Source: Streptomyces sp. 1222.5 (GTDB lineage Bacteria > Actinomycetota > Actinomycetes > Streptomycetales > Streptomycetaceae). Taken from it: DNA of 64,000 nucleotides. The stretch covers positions 4,154,001 to 4,218,000 of the forward strand of contig NZ_FNSZ01000001.1 of NCBI RefSeq assembly GCF_900105245.1, read 5' to 3'. The position numbers and the translations under genes are program-made. Under the pieces are notes generated by a model. The model did no database searches. It saw only the letters and a program-made list of their open reading frames with translations, and had not been told where the DNA came from. Positions 1-8,747 of this stretch are shown in pieces. Every line of letters starts with the position of its first letter. The first letter of the stretch is position 1.

Positions 1-2
1 TC

Positions 3-641
3 GACCGGCACGAGCACGGCACCCCGCTCGACACCGTGACGCTGCTGCCGCCGCACGTGCCGCACAACGGCGCCCCCGCCACCCCGGACGGCTTCCGCAA
101 GCGCGTGGTGTACCTGGACAGCAGCCGGCTGGGCGAGGAACTGATCGGTGCGGCGGTGGACGGGCCCGACCTGCGGGATCCGGTACTGCGGCAGCGGGTG
201 GGCCAGTTGCACGCCGCACTCGCCCGCCCCGGCGACGAGCTGGAGGCGGAGAGCCGGCTGACCCTCGTCGGGGAGCGGCTGCGGGACCATCTGCGGCGCC
301 GGGCGGAGCGGCCGCCTGCGCACCCGGACCCGGCCCTGGCCCGTGGGCTGCGGGAGCTGCTCGACGCACGCGTCGTCGAGGGCGTCCCGCTGGCGGAGGC
401 GGCGCGGCTGCTGCACGCCCATCCCGCCCATCTGGTACGGGCGTTCAGCACCGCGTACGGGATCGCCCCGCACCGGTACCTGATGGCCCGCCGGGTCGGC
501 CGGGCCCGGCGGCTGCTGCTGGACGGGCTGCCGCCGGGCGAGGCGGCGCCGGCGGCCGGCTTCTACGACCAGGCCCACCTCACCCGGCACTTCAAGAAGC
601 TGGTCGGGGTGACGCCGGGGCGCTACCGCAGCGTGCGCTGA
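3..641 (+). CDS. AraC-family transcriptional regulator, 5'-truncated by the window edge
   Basis: This is the C-terminal part of an AraC/XylS-type one-component regulator. The open frame runs in from the left edge. A GTG at 36 is internal, because the codons before it continue the N-terminal cupin (the stretch PPHVPHNG is typical of the AraC ligand-binding barrel). The last about 100 residues form the paired helix-turn-helix DNA-binding domain, ending with the usual ..YDQAHLTRHFKKLVGVTPGRYR pattern. The gene converges on the lyase gene and overlaps its 3' end by 19 bp. The ligand and target are unknown. The neighbouring secreted lyase is a possible target, but convergence gives no support for this. 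Confidence 0.85.
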   Translation, partial: DRHEHGTPLDTVTLLPPHVPHNGAPATPDGFRKRVVYLDSSRLGEELIGAAVDGPDLRDPVLRQRVGQLHAALARPGDELEAESRLTLVGERLRDHLRRRAERPPAHPDPALARGLRELLDARVVEGVPLAEAARLLHAHPAHLVRAFSTAYGIAPHRYLMARRVGRARRLLLDGLPPGEAAPAAGFYDQAHLTRHFKKLVGVTPGRYRSVR

Positions 642-2269
642 GCCTCGTACAGGTTGCGCGGGCGCACGGCGTCCGTGGTGCCGTACAGCTCCAGGCGGGA
701 GTGCAGATCGCCGGTGAAGTCGGGGACGTCGGTCTGGTCGAACTCGGTGACCTCGTTGATGCCCACCGTCGCCGAGTACGGTGCCAGGCCGTCGATCCTC
801 ATCAGGCCCGCGCGGCCGTTGGTGACCCGGATGTTCCAGTGCGCGAAGCGGGCGCCGAAGAGCGGTCCGGCACTGGCGTCCCCGCCGTGGCGGCCGTCGT
901 TGTCCACGGTGATGTCGGTGCGGACGTTCGCGAAGGGCAGTCCGCGGTGGCTGTCGAAGGTGCCCATCCGCATGTCGCCGCGCGACCAGACGTTGTGGGA
1001 GGACAGGCCCTCCACGTTGATGCCGTGCAGCTGGGTGCCGGCGGGCGCGGGGACGGTGCGCTCCTCGACGGTGAAGTCCTCGACCAGGTTGTCGTGGGAG
1101 CCCTCGCGGCAGAAGTAGGGGTGGTGCGAGCCGCGTCCGGCGACCCGGGTGCGGCGCAGGGTACAGGCGGAGGCGGCGACCAGGCCGAACCCGTTGTCGA
1201 CGTCCCGCACGGTGACGTCGTCCACCCAGCAGTCGTAGGCGCACTGCAGGACGACACCGTTGTGGCCCTTGTCGAGGAGGTGCGGGGACTGCGGGGTCTC
1301 GACCGCCCGGAGGGTCAGGCCCTCGACGCCGGAGCCGGTCAGCTCGGTCAGGTGGGTGGTCAGCCGGGGGTCCCACTCCGGGCGCAGGTCGAGCGGGAGC
1401 GGGCGTTCGAGGGTGACGCGGCGGCCGTGGACGCGGGTGACGCGGACGGGCCACTCGTAGGGGACGTAGGAGGTCAGTTTCGTCTTGTCGTCCCAGGAGT
1501 AGGCGGCCGGGCCGGGGCCCCCGCCCGCCATGTGCTGGAGCAGGGTGTGGGCAGGGTCGTCGGCCAGGCGGAGCAGGACGAGCCGGCCGGGGCGCAGCGG
1601 GGCCGGGTCGGCGACCGTGATCGTCCACCCGCCCCGCCGGGCCGGTTCGACGGCGGTGAGGGTGGTCCACTCGTCCCGCCGGTTGCCGGTCCAGCCCTCG
1701 AAGGGCCAGGCGCGGGACCTGATGGCGGCGACCAGGGAGTCCCAACGGGCGCTCGGGGCGAGCCAGATGAGACCCCCCGCCCAGGACCAGGAGGACTTGT
1801 CGCCGCCGTAGCGGGAGCCGTAGACGCCGATCAGCTCGGTGAGGTTCTTCGTGGCGTACAGGGTCGTACGGCCGCTGCCGGCGCCGCGCAGGACGACGTT
1901 CGAGGCGCCGACGCGGATGACGTCGTCGATGCGGAAGGTGCCGGGCGGGACGGTGACCGTGCCACCGCCGGCCCTTCCGGCGGCGGCGAGGGCACGGTTG
2001 ATCGCGGGGGCGCAGTCGGTACTGCCGTCGGCCACGGCGCCGAAGTCGGTGACGTCCGCGACGACACGGGGGCGGGGGAAGCGGCGGGTCCCGCCGCGGT
2101 ACCCGGCCCGGCCCACGTACGGGATCTGCGGGTGGGTGAACGGGGCGCGCCGGAACTCCCCCCAGATCGAGGCCACTTCGGCCGCCCGGGCGGTGCCGGT
2201 CGCGGCTCCGAGGGCCACCGCGGTCGCGCCCGCGAGGAGAGTCCGCCTGGTGAGGTGTGCGTTGCTCAT
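623..2269 (-). CDS. Secreted right-handed beta-helix (pectate lyase superfamily) protein
   Basis: A 548-residue predicted exported protein. The N-terminus has a twin-arginine signal (RRTLLAGATAVALGAA, followed by an Ala-x-Ala-like site). Residues about 70-130 match the entry segment of the pectate_lyase_3/GH28-like beta-helix fold (DFGAVADG, then PPGTFRIDD). The rest shows repeated beta-helix-like coils ending in an ELYG stretch. It probably acts outside the cell on a polysaccharide. The substrate cannot be read from sequence. The ATG at 2269 is preferred because an AAGGGGCGGG Shine-Dalgarno sequence precedes it. An in-frame ATG at 2293 is the alternative. Confidence 0.75.
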   Translation of the reverse strand: MSNAHLTRRTLLAGATAVALGAATGTARAAEVASIWGEFRRAPFTHPQIPYVGRAGYRGGTRRFPRPRVVADVTDFGAVADGSTDCAPAINRALAAAGRAGGGTVTVPPGTFRIDDVIRVGASNVVLRGAGSGRTTLYATKNLTELIGVYGSRYGGDKSSWSWAGGLIWLAPSARWDSLVAAIRSRAWPFEGWTGNRRDEWTTLTAVEPARRGGWTITVADPAPLRPGRLVLLRLADDPAHTLLQHMAGGGPGPAAYSWDDKTKLTSYVPYEWPVRVTRVHGRRVTLERPLPLDLRPEWDPRLTTHLTELTGSGVEGLTLRAVETPQSPHLLDKGHNGVVLQCAYDCWVDDVTVRDVDNGFGLVAASACTLRRTRVAGRGSHHPYFCREGSHDNLVEDFTVEERTVPAPAGTQLHGINVEGLSSHNVWSRGDMRMGTFDSHRGLPFANVRTDITVDNDGRHGGDASAGPLFGARFAHWNIRVTNGRAGLMRIDGLAPYSATVGINEVTEFDQTDVPDFTGDLHSRLELYGTTDAVRPRNLYEAQRTLR

Positions 2270-2298
2270 GTCCACCCGCCCCTTCATATTCATTCATG

Positions 2299-2311
2299 TG
2301 AACGATGTTCA
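2299..2311. promoter_or_regulatory. Short palindrome upstream of the lyase gene
   Basis: TGAAC-gat-GTTCA is a perfect 5-bp inverted repeat with a 3-nt spacer, lying about 30 bp before the lyase start. It is positioned as an operator. No binding protein can be assigned. Confidence 0.3.
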
Positions 2312-2401
2312 GGAGTGCGTCGGCGGTGAGCATGCCACCGGGCCCGCCGGGCGGGAAAGGGGGCGTACGGAAAAAGGCGCGCGAAGGAAAGGAAAGGACC
2401 G

Positions 2402-2902
2402 TCAGTCGGTCGAGCGCTCGATCAGATGCTTGAACGCGTCCAGGTTCCGGGTCGATTCGCCGCGGGAGACGCGCCAGGCGTACTCCTTGCGGATGGAGGA
2501 GGCGAAGCCCATCTCCAGAAGGGTGTTGAAGGCGCCGTCGGCCGCCTCCAGGATCTGGCCGAGGAGGCGGTCGATCTCGTCGGGGGTGACCGAGGCGAGC
2601 GGAAGGCGGGCGGTGACGTAGACGTCGCCGAGCCGGTCGACGGCGTAACTCACGCCGTACAGCTTGAGGTTGCGCTCCAGGAGCCAGCGGTGGACGCCGG
2701 CCTCGTTCTCGTCGGGGTGGCGGACGACGAAGGCGTTGAGGGAGAGGGAGTGCCTGCCGACGAGGAAGGAGACGGTGGTGGAGAGCTTGCGCGTGCCGGG
2801 CAGTTTGACCACGTAGTTGCCGGGCTCGGGGCTCTCCCACTCCAGTTCGGCGTCCTTCAGGAACGCCTCCAGGACCTGTCCGGTCTTCTCGACATCACCC
2901 AT
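2402..2902 (-). CDS. YbjN domain-containing protein
   Basis: A 166-residue soluble protein of the YbjN family, which is structurally like type III secretion chaperones. In actinobacteria it often follows mshA. The ATG overlaps the 3' end of mshA by 8 bp, so the two are very likely co-transcribed and translationally coupled. No catalytic residues are visible and no enzymatic role is claimed. An association with mycothiol or redox metabolism is only inferred from the gene pairing. Confidence 0.85.
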   Translation of the reverse strand: MGDVEKTGQVLEAFLKDAELEWESPEPGNYVVKLPGTRKLSTTVSFLVGRHSLSLNAFVVRHPDENEAGVHRWLLERNLKLYGVSYAVDRLGDVYVTARLPLASVTPDEIDRLLGQILEAADGAFNTLLEMGFASSIRKEYAWRVSRGESTRNLDAFKHLIERSTD

Positions 2903-4232
2903 GGTGGGAGCGTACGCGACGGCGGTGGGACTGGGTCGCGGCCGTGTAGACGTCGGCGGTGGCGGCGGCCGCCGTGTCCCAGCCGAAGGACTGGGCGTGC
3001 CGGGCGGCGGCCTCGCCCATGGTGGTGCAGAGCGTGGGGTGGTCGGCGAAACGGCGCAGCACGCGGGCGTATTCGGCCGGGTCGTGGCCGCTCACGAGGA
3101 AGCCGGTGCCGCCGTCGCGCACGGCCACCGGCAGACCGCCGACCGCCGCCGCGAGGACCGGGGTGCCGGCCGCCTGCGCCTCTATGGCCACCAGGCCGAA
3201 GGACTCGCTGTAGGAGGGCATGACGAGCAGCGACGCCGCCCGGAACCAGTCGGCGAGCTGCTCCTGGCCGACCGGCGGATGGAACCGTACGACGTCCGCG
3301 ATGCCGAGCCGCGCGGCGAGCTTCTGGAGCCCCTCCGGCTTCGCGAGCCCGCTGCCGCTGGGGCCGCCGACGACCGGGACGACGATGCGGGAGCGCAGCT
3401 CCGGACGCTCGTCGAGCAGGACGGCCACCGCCCGCAGCAGGACGTCCGGCGCCTTCAGGGGCTGGATGCGGCCCGCGAACAGCGGGATCAGCGCGTCCTG
3501 CGGGAGGCCGAGGCGGGCGCGGGCCGCGGCGCGGCCGTCGGCGGGGCGGAAGCGGTCGAGGTTCACCCCGGGGTGGACGACGGCGACCGCGGCGGGGTCG
3601 GCCGCGTAGTGCCGGACCAGTTCGCCGGCCTCCTCCGTCGTGTTGGCGATGAGCCGGTCGGAGGCGGCCACGATCTGCGTCTCGCCGATGACCCGGGCGG
3701 CGGGCTCGGGGGTGTCGCCGTCGGCCAGGTTGGCGTTCTTGACCTTGGCCATGGTGTGCATGGCGTGCACCAGGGGGACGCCCCAGCGCTGTGCTGCGAG
3801 CCAGCCGACGTGGCCGGAGAGCCAGTAGTGGGAGTGCACGAGGTCGTAGTGGCCGGGGCGGTGGCCGGCCCAGGCCTGCATCACCCCGTGGGTGAAGGCG
3901 CACAGCTGGGCCGGGAGGTCCTCCTTGGCCAGGCCCTCGTAGGGGCCCGCGTCCACGTGCCGGACGAGGACTCCGGGCGCCAGCTCGACCGTGGGGTCGA
4001 GGCCGCCGGCCGTGGCCCGGGTGAAGATCTCGACCTCGATGTTGATCGCGGCCAGCCGCTGGGCCAGCTCCACGATGTAGACGTTCATGCCGCCGGCGTC
4101 GCCGGTGCCGGGCTGGTGGAGCGGGGAGGTGTGCACCGAGAGCATGGCGACCCGGCGTGGCCTGCGGTAGAGCCGGAGCCGGGAGGCGGCGGCCGGGGAG
4201 CGTCGCCCGAGCCTGCTGACGTACTGGCTCAC
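2895..4232 (-). CDS. mshA: D-inositol-3-phosphate glycosyltransferase (mycothiol biosynthesis)
   Basis: A 445-residue GT-B (GT4) glycosyltransferase. MshA transfers GlcNAc from UDP-GlcNAc to 1L-myo-inositol-1-phosphate, the first step of mycothiol synthesis. Visible features are the N-terminal HTSPLHQPGTGDAGGMNVY loop, the HSHYWLSG region, GRIQPLKAPDVL in the C-terminal nucleotide-binding domain, and the ESFGLVAIEAQAAGTPV motif that binds the UDP-sugar. The GTG at 4232 is chosen because a strong GAGGAGGAA ribosome-binding site lies 6-8 nt before it. An upstream in-frame start at 4331 would add 33 low-complexity residues. The next gene on this strand is the YbjN protein. Confidence 0.95.
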   Translation of the reverse strand: MSQYVSRLGRRSPAAASRLRLYRRPRRVAMLSVHTSPLHQPGTGDAGGMNVYIVELAQRLAAINIEVEIFTRATAGGLDPTVELAPGVLVRHVDAGPYEGLAKEDLPAQLCAFTHGVMQAWAGHRPGHYDLVHSHYWLSGHVGWLAAQRWGVPLVHAMHTMAKVKNANLADGDTPEPAARVIGETQIVAASDRLIANTTEEAGELVRHYAADPAAVAVVHPGVNLDRFRPADGRAAARARLGLPQDALIPLFAGRIQPLKAPDVLLRAVAVLLDERPELRSRIVVPVVGGPSGSGLAKPEGLQKLAARLGIADVVRFHPPVGQEQLADWFRAASLLVMPSYSESFGLVAIEAQAAGTPVLAAAVGGLPVAVRDGGTGFLVSGHDPAEYARVLRRFADHPTLCTTMGEAAARHAQSFGWDTAAAATADVYTAATQSHRRRVRSHHG

Positions 4233-4444
4233 GTGGCGTTCCTCCTCGCTGTGGGCATGCCGGTCACCGGGCGGACCCCGCCCCTCGACTGGGTCCAACA
4301 GCCGACGGGTGCCCCGCCATTTCCCGATCACCTGGCTTTACCCAATCATTACCCCGAATCGCTCAACCGTTCGAACGCCGGTGGCGTCTCCTACGGGCGG
4401 CGGCACGGCGCCGCCGCCCCGCCGCGCCCACTTACCCTTTGGGT

Positions 4445-5293
4445 ATGCCAGCCCACCCCGCCGCCCACCTCCGCTCTCGGCTCCGTCCGAGCGGGGGCGC
4501 TCCCGTCGTGGGAACGGTGACACGCGGGACGACCAACCCCAACCGGCTGCGCCGCATGGACCGCTGGATCGCGGCCGTGCACGGCGCCGAACTGCGCCGC
4601 GCGAGCGCTCCGGTCGCCGTCGACCTCGGCTACGGAGCCGCGCCCTGGACCGCCGTGGAACTGCTGGCCCGGCTCCGCGCGGCGGCGCCCCGCACCCGTG
4701 TGGTCGGCGTCGAGATCGAACCGGACCGGGTGGCGGCGGCCCGGCCGTACGAGCGGGAGGGCCTGGCCTTCCGGCACGGCGGCTTCGAGGTGCCGGTGGA
4801 CGGGCGGCCGGCGCTCATCCGCGCCGCCAACGTGCTGCGGCAGTACGACGAGGCCCAGGTCGCCGCCGTGTGGGAGCGGCTGTGCGCCCGGCTCGCCCCG
4901 GCGGGCGCCGGCTCGCGCGGCGGACTGCTGGTCGAGGGGACGTGCGACGAGATCGGCCGGCGGCACGTCTGGGTGGCGCTCGGCCCGGAGGGCCCCCGCA
5001 CGGTCACCTTCGCCACCCGGCTGGGCTCCCTGGACCGCCCCTCCGACCTCGCCGAGCGCCTGCCCAAGGCGCTGATCCACCGCAACGTCCCCGGTGAGCC
5101 CGTGCACGCCTTCCTCCGCGACTTCGACCGCGCCTGGGCCGCCGCCGCACCCTACGCCTCCTACGGCGCCCGCCAGCGCTGGCTGCGCGCGGTGGGGGAC
5201 CTGACGGCCGACTGGCCGGTGACGGACCGACCCGCCCGCTGGCGCCAGGGCGAAGTGACGGTGGCCTGGGAGGCGTTGGCCCCACGGGGCTGA
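4445..5293 (+). CDS. Class I SAM-dependent methyltransferase-like protein
   Basis: About 282 residues. The glycine-rich SAM loop is DLGYGAAPW, followed by the acidic strand end VVGVEIEPDR, so the fold is a Rossmann methyltransferase. The ANVLRQYDE segment corresponds to motif III. Substrate and product are unknown. The gene is divergent from mshA and precedes a cell-wall hydrolase gene. The start is uncertain: TTG at 4439, ATG at 4445 and GTG at 4517 are all in frame and none has a convincing Shine-Dalgarno sequence. The conserved part begins near residue 25-30. Confidence 0.75.
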   Translation: MPAHPAAHLRSRLRPSGGAPVVGTVTRGTTNPNRLRRMDRWIAAVHGAELRRASAPVAVDLGYGAAPWTAVELLARLRAAAPRTRVVGVEIEPDRVAAARPYEREGLAFRHGGFEVPVDGRPALIRAANVLRQYDEAQVAAVWERLCARLAPAGAGSRGGLLVEGTCDEIGRRHVWVALGPEGPRTVTFATRLGSLDRPSDLAERLPKALIHRNVPGEPVHAFLRDFDRAWAAAAPYASYGARQRWLRAVGDLTADWPVTDRPARWRQGEVTVAWEALAPRG

Positions 5294-5485
5294 CAACACC
5301 CAGCCGACGGACGCCTGCACACCGGACAGACTGAGCCCCGGCCGTCCTGGGAACCCACCGCACGCGTCGTACGTCGCACCGGCGGGGAGATCGTCGTACG
5401 CGGCGGTCGACGGGGGAAATCCGACTTCCGACGACCTCTGTCGCTTTGCGCGCGGCCGTGGCACGATCCCTCAGGCGACCGTAAG

Positions 5486-5498
5486 TTACTGACGGTAA
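5486..5498. promoter_or_regulatory. Imperfect palindrome before the NlpC/P60 gene
   Basis: TTACTGACGGTAA is an almost symmetrical 13-mer about 20 bp upstream of the NlpC/P60 start codon, just before the GGGGGA ribosome-binding site. It could be an operator or promoter element. I see no ydaO-type riboswitch in the 226-nt upstream gap. Confidence 0.25.
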
Positions 5499-5519
5499 AT
5501 CAGTTTGGGGGAAACAGGT

Positions 5520-6614
5520 ATGGGTCCGGGCAAGCGCGGTCTGCTCACGGCCGCCCTGACCGTGGTCTGCGCGGTGACCGTCCTCGCGGCACCCGGAACG
5601 GCCTTCGCGGCTCCCACACCGACACCCGCGCCCACCCCCACGGCGAGCGGTTCCCCCACCGCCCCGACTCCCCCGCCCGACAAGGACCTCGAACGGGTCC
5701 GCCAGAAGCTCGACGGGCTCTACCACGACGCGGCCGTCGCCACCGACGCCTACAACGCGGCCCAGGAGAAGGCGGAGAAGCAGTCCGCCGAGATCGTCGC
5801 GCTGGCCAAGAAGATCGTCGAGGGACAGCGGCGGCTGAAGAGACTCAAGAACCAGGCGGGCGCGGCCGCCCGCTCCCAGTACCGCACCGGCGGCCTGCCC
5901 CCCACCGCCCAGTTCCTGCTCAGCGACGACCCGGGCCAGTTCCTGGACGGCGCCGGACTGGTCCTGCAGGGACAGTCGGCGACGAAGAAGCTCCTCGGCG
6001 AAGTCACCCGCACCCAGAAGGAGTTGCAGGAGTACGCCGACGACGCCTCCGCGCAGTGGAAGAAGCTGGAGGCGGGCCGCAAGGCCAAGGCCGCCGCGAA
6101 GAAGAGGATCGAGCGGCAGATCGACGCCGCCGAGAAGCTCGAGTCGCGGCTGGAGAAGAAGGAGAAGGAGCGGCTCGCCAAGCTGGAGGAGGCGGCCGCC
6201 CTCAAGGCCCAGACCGCCTGGCTGGACACCGGCGTCCTCAAGGAGGTCGACGGCAAGGCCTCCGCGCAGGGCAAGAAGGCCGTCGCGTTCGCCACCGCCC
6301 AGCTCGGCAAGCCGTACGTGTGGGGCGCCGAGGGGCCGGACTCCTTCGACTGCTCGGGCCTGACCTCCCAGGCCTGGGCGGCGGCCGGCCACCCCGTCCC
6401 GCGCACCTCGCAGGAGCAGTGGAAGCAGCTCGAGCACGTCGACGTCAAGGACATGCGCCCCGGCGACCTCGTCATCTACTTCGACGACGCCAGCCACGTC
6501 GCGATGTACATCGGCGACGGCGCGATCATCCACGCCCCGCGCCCGGGGCGCACGGTGACGGTCGCGGGCGCCGGCTCCATGCCCATCCTGGGCGTCGTGC
6601 GCCCCGACGCGTGA
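5520..6614 (+). CDS. Secreted NlpC/P60 peptidoglycan endopeptidase
   Basis: A 364-residue cell-wall hydrolase. A Sec signal peptide (about residues 1-35, ending AFAAP) is followed by a Pro/Thr linker. Next comes a long charged coiled coil (about 50-235), as in RipA/CwlO-like proteins. The C-terminal NlpC/P60 domain starts near residue 245. The catalytic triad is visible: Cys278 in DSFDCSGL, His326 in ASHVAMYIG and His338 in IIHAPRPG. The family cleaves stem-peptide D-Glu-DAP bonds. The ATG at 5520 follows GGGGGAAACAG. A TTG at 5505 is the upstream alternative but overlaps that ribosome-binding site. Confidence 0.92.
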   Translation: MGPGKRGLLTAALTVVCAVTVLAAPGTAFAAPTPTPAPTPTASGSPTAPTPPPDKDLERVRQKLDGLYHDAAVATDAYNAAQEKAEKQSAEIVALAKKIVEGQRRLKRLKNQAGAAARSQYRTGGLPPTAQFLLSDDPGQFLDGAGLVLQGQSATKKLLGEVTRTQKELQEYADDASAQWKKLEAGRKAKAAAKKRIERQIDAAEKLESRLEKKEKERLAKLEEAAALKAQTAWLDTGVLKEVDGKASAQGKKAVAFATAQLGKPYVWGAEGPDSFDCSGLTSQAWAAAGHPVPRTSQEQWKQLEHVDVKDMRPGDLVIYFDDASHVAMYIGDGAIIHAPRPGRTVTVAGAGSMPILGVVRPDA

Positions 6615-6909
6615 GGCGCACCACGGGCCGGGCGGGCCCGCTGCCATGTCCCCCGTGACGCACGTCATGTGACCCACCGCACGGCCGGTCACCGCCCGAA
6701 CTCGGCCCTGGAGTGAGCTTCGTCATCCCCGCCCGGACGGCGGCCTGTCCAACTGCGGTACGTATCGCGGCATATGACAGCGGCCTGCACGGGAGCGACC
6801 CGGCTCACACCATTCCATCGGGGTGGGCAATGCCGCTATGGTCACCCGTCGGTGGGCCGAGACCCCTCGGCACCACCGTGCCCTCGGGGGGAGGGAAGGA
6901 ACCCAGACG

Positions 6910-8211
6910 ATGCCCGTACCCGTACCGCGGCAGAGAGCGATCCCGGCCGTGGAGAGTGGTCAGGCGCCGGCCGCCTCCGCAATCGGCGGCCCCCTCAAGG
7001 AAGAGGCCCACCGCGACGCCACGCCCGTGCACAGCAACGGCGCCACTCTCACCCTGCTGCTGATCGAGGACGACCCGGCGGGTTCGCCGATCGTGCCCGA
7101 TCTGCTGGACCCGGCCGGAAAGCCGATGCGCGTCCGCACCGCCCGCAACCTCACCGAGGCGGAGCGGCTGCTCACCGACGACGTCCACTGCATCCTGCTG
7201 GACCTCGCGCTCCCGGCCCCGGGAGGCTCCGGCGCGGACGACGAGCTGGCCGTGCTCAAGCACGTCCTCCAGCTCGCGCCCCGGCACGCCGTGCTCGCGC
7301 TGACCGCCTCCGGCGACGCCGAGCGCGGCACGGAGGCCGTGCGCGTGGGCGCCCAGGACTACCTCTTCCGGGACGAGCTGGACGGGCGTCTGCTCAGCCG
7401 CGCCATCCGGTACGCGGTGGAGCGCAAGCGGTCCGACACCGCCGAGCGCCGGCTGGCCGAGGGCCGGCTGCGCGCGCAGGAGAACCGCCGCCTGGAGCGC
7501 GGCCTGCTCCCCACCCCGCTGCTGGAGGGCTCCTCGCTGCGGTTCGCCGCCCGCTACCGCCCCGGCCGGTCCCGAGCCCTGCTCGGCGGTGACTTCTACG
7601 ACGCCGTGCGCACCCCCGACGGCACGGTGCACGCCATGATCGGTGACGTCTGCGGCCACGGTCCGGACGAGGCCGCGCTCGGCGTGGAGCTGCGCATCGC
7701 CTGGCGGGCGCTGACCCTGGCCGGGCTGTGCGGGGACGAGCTGCTGGGCACGCTCCAGGAGGTGCTGGAGCACGAGCGCGCGGACGAGGAGATCTTCGCG
7801 ACGCTGTGCACGGTGGACATAGCCCCCGACGGGCGCCGCGCCGGCCTGTGCCTGGCCGGCCACCCGGCACCGCTGATCGCCCGCCCCGGCCGGTCCGCGC
7901 GCCTGCTGCCGTACGACAACAACGGCCCCGCCCTCGGTCTGCTGCCCGGCGCCCGCTGGCCGCGCATGCAGGTGGAGCTGGGCGCCGAATGGAGCCTGAT
8001 GCTCTACACCGACGGCCTGATCGAGGGCCGGGTCGGCGCGGACGGGGAGCGGCTCGGCCAGGACGGCATGGTGCGGATGATCCGCCGCCAGCTCTCCGAG
8101 GGGCTGCGGGGCGAGGAGCTGCTGCGGGCCGCGGTGAGCGAGGTGCGCGACCTCAACGGCGGCGAGCTGACGGACGACGTCGCCGTGGTGCTGCTGGACC
8201 GGGCGCCGTAG
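6910..8211 (+). CDS. Response-regulator receiver fused to PP2C (SpoIIE/RsbU-type) phosphatase
   Basis: 433 residues. Residues about 45-165 are a CheY-like receiver: acidic pair EDD, probable phospho-acceptor Asp in LLDLALP, and Thr in LALTAS. The usual switch lysine of the K-P motif appears as Arg (DYLFRDE). From about residue 200 there is a SpoIIE/PP2C domain with GGDFYDA, GDVCGHG and YTDGLIEGR metal-binding motifs. Such proteins dephosphorylate anti-sigma antagonists in partner-switching cascades. The ATG at 6910 has GGGAGGGAAGGA upstream. The 295 nt before it hold no gene I can support. Confidence 0.88.
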   Translation: MPVPVPRQRAIPAVESGQAPAASAIGGPLKEEAHRDATPVHSNGATLTLLLIEDDPAGSPIVPDLLDPAGKPMRVRTARNLTEAERLLTDDVHCILLDLALPAPGGSGADDELAVLKHVLQLAPRHAVLALTASGDAERGTEAVRVGAQDYLFRDELDGRLLSRAIRYAVERKRSDTAERRLAEGRLRAQENRRLERGLLPTPLLEGSSLRFAARYRPGRSRALLGGDFYDAVRTPDGTVHAMIGDVCGHGPDEAALGVELRIAWRALTLAGLCGDELLGTLQEVLEHERADEEIFATLCTVDIAPDGRRAGLCLAGHPAPLIARPGRSARLLPYDNNGPALGLLPGARWPRMQVELGAEWSLMLYTDGLIEGRVGADGERLGQDGMVRMIRRQLSEGLRGEELLRAAVSEVRDLNGGELTDDVAVVLLDRAP

Positions 8212-8257
8212 GCGTTGCCCGTCGGCGCGGGTGCCGGTGGTCCGTGGCCGCACGCAC

Positions 8258-8289
8258 GGATCCCCGCGCCCCTGGGGGCGCGAGGATCC
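8258..8289. terminator. Hairpin between convergent genes
   Basis: Arms GGATCCCCGCGCCCC and GGGGGCGCGAGGATCC pair almost completely around a 2-nt loop. They lie between the phosphatase stop (8211) and the DUF2516 stop (8301). There is no T-tract, so this is a typical streptomycete stem-loop terminator serving both strands. Confidence 0.6.
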
Positions 8290-8300
8290 GGGGGATGCCG

Positions 8301-8639
8301 CTAGCGGCCGCCGTTATACGGCCCGTACGGGCCGTCGCTGCTACTGCCCCCGCGGCGGCGGCCGAAGCCCCGGCCGCCAGAGACCTGCACGAGGGCCGGG
8401 CGGACGTCCACGAAGAAGACGATCGTCGCCACCAGGCCCGCGAGCTGCAGGAACAGCATCGGGACGAAGAGGTTCACCGCGACCACGACACCCAGGATGA
8501 TCAGCCAGAAGCCCTTGTTCTGCTTGTCGGCCGCGCGGTAGGCGTCGTCCCGGAACAACGCGGCCATCACCAGGGCCACCACCGCCATCGCCAGCATGGC
8601 GGTGAAGAGCAGCCACATGAAGCCGCCGAATGCCGTCAT
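8301..8639 (-). CDS. DUF2516 family membrane protein
   Basis: 112 residues with three hydrophobic stretches (about 5-30, 45-65 and 68-85) and a Gly/Arg/Ser-rich C-terminal tail. This matches the actinobacterial DUF2516 family of small integral membrane proteins. Its function is unknown. The ATG at 8639 (MTAFGGFMW) is preferred to an in-frame GTG at 8708, because the extra 23 residues are not membrane-like and family members start at this point. It lies downstream of the HBHA-like gene on the same strand. Confidence 0.75.
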   Translation of the reverse strand: MTAFGGFMWLLFTAMLAMAVVALVMAALFRDDAYRAADKQNKGFWLIILGVVVAVNLFVPMLFLQLAGLVATIVFFVDVRPALVQVSGGRGFGRRRGGSSSDGPYGPYNGGR

Positions 8640-8747
8640 CAGCACAGAGCCCACCACCCCGGTCGAGTCGTCAGTACAGCCACCGTACCCATACAACGGG
8701 CCGGACACCGCGAAGGTGCCCGGCCCGATCCCGTCCCGGCCGTCGTG

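Noticed and set aside
701..2329. 542-codon plus-strand frame opposite the lyase gene
   Set aside because: Low-complexity Val/Gly/Asp/Ala translation; the minus strand has a Tat signal and a beta-helix domain.
5294..5519. Possible ydaO/c-di-AMP riboswitch before the NlpC/P60 gene
   Set aside because: These riboswitches often precede such genes, but I could not find the conserved core elements in this gap.
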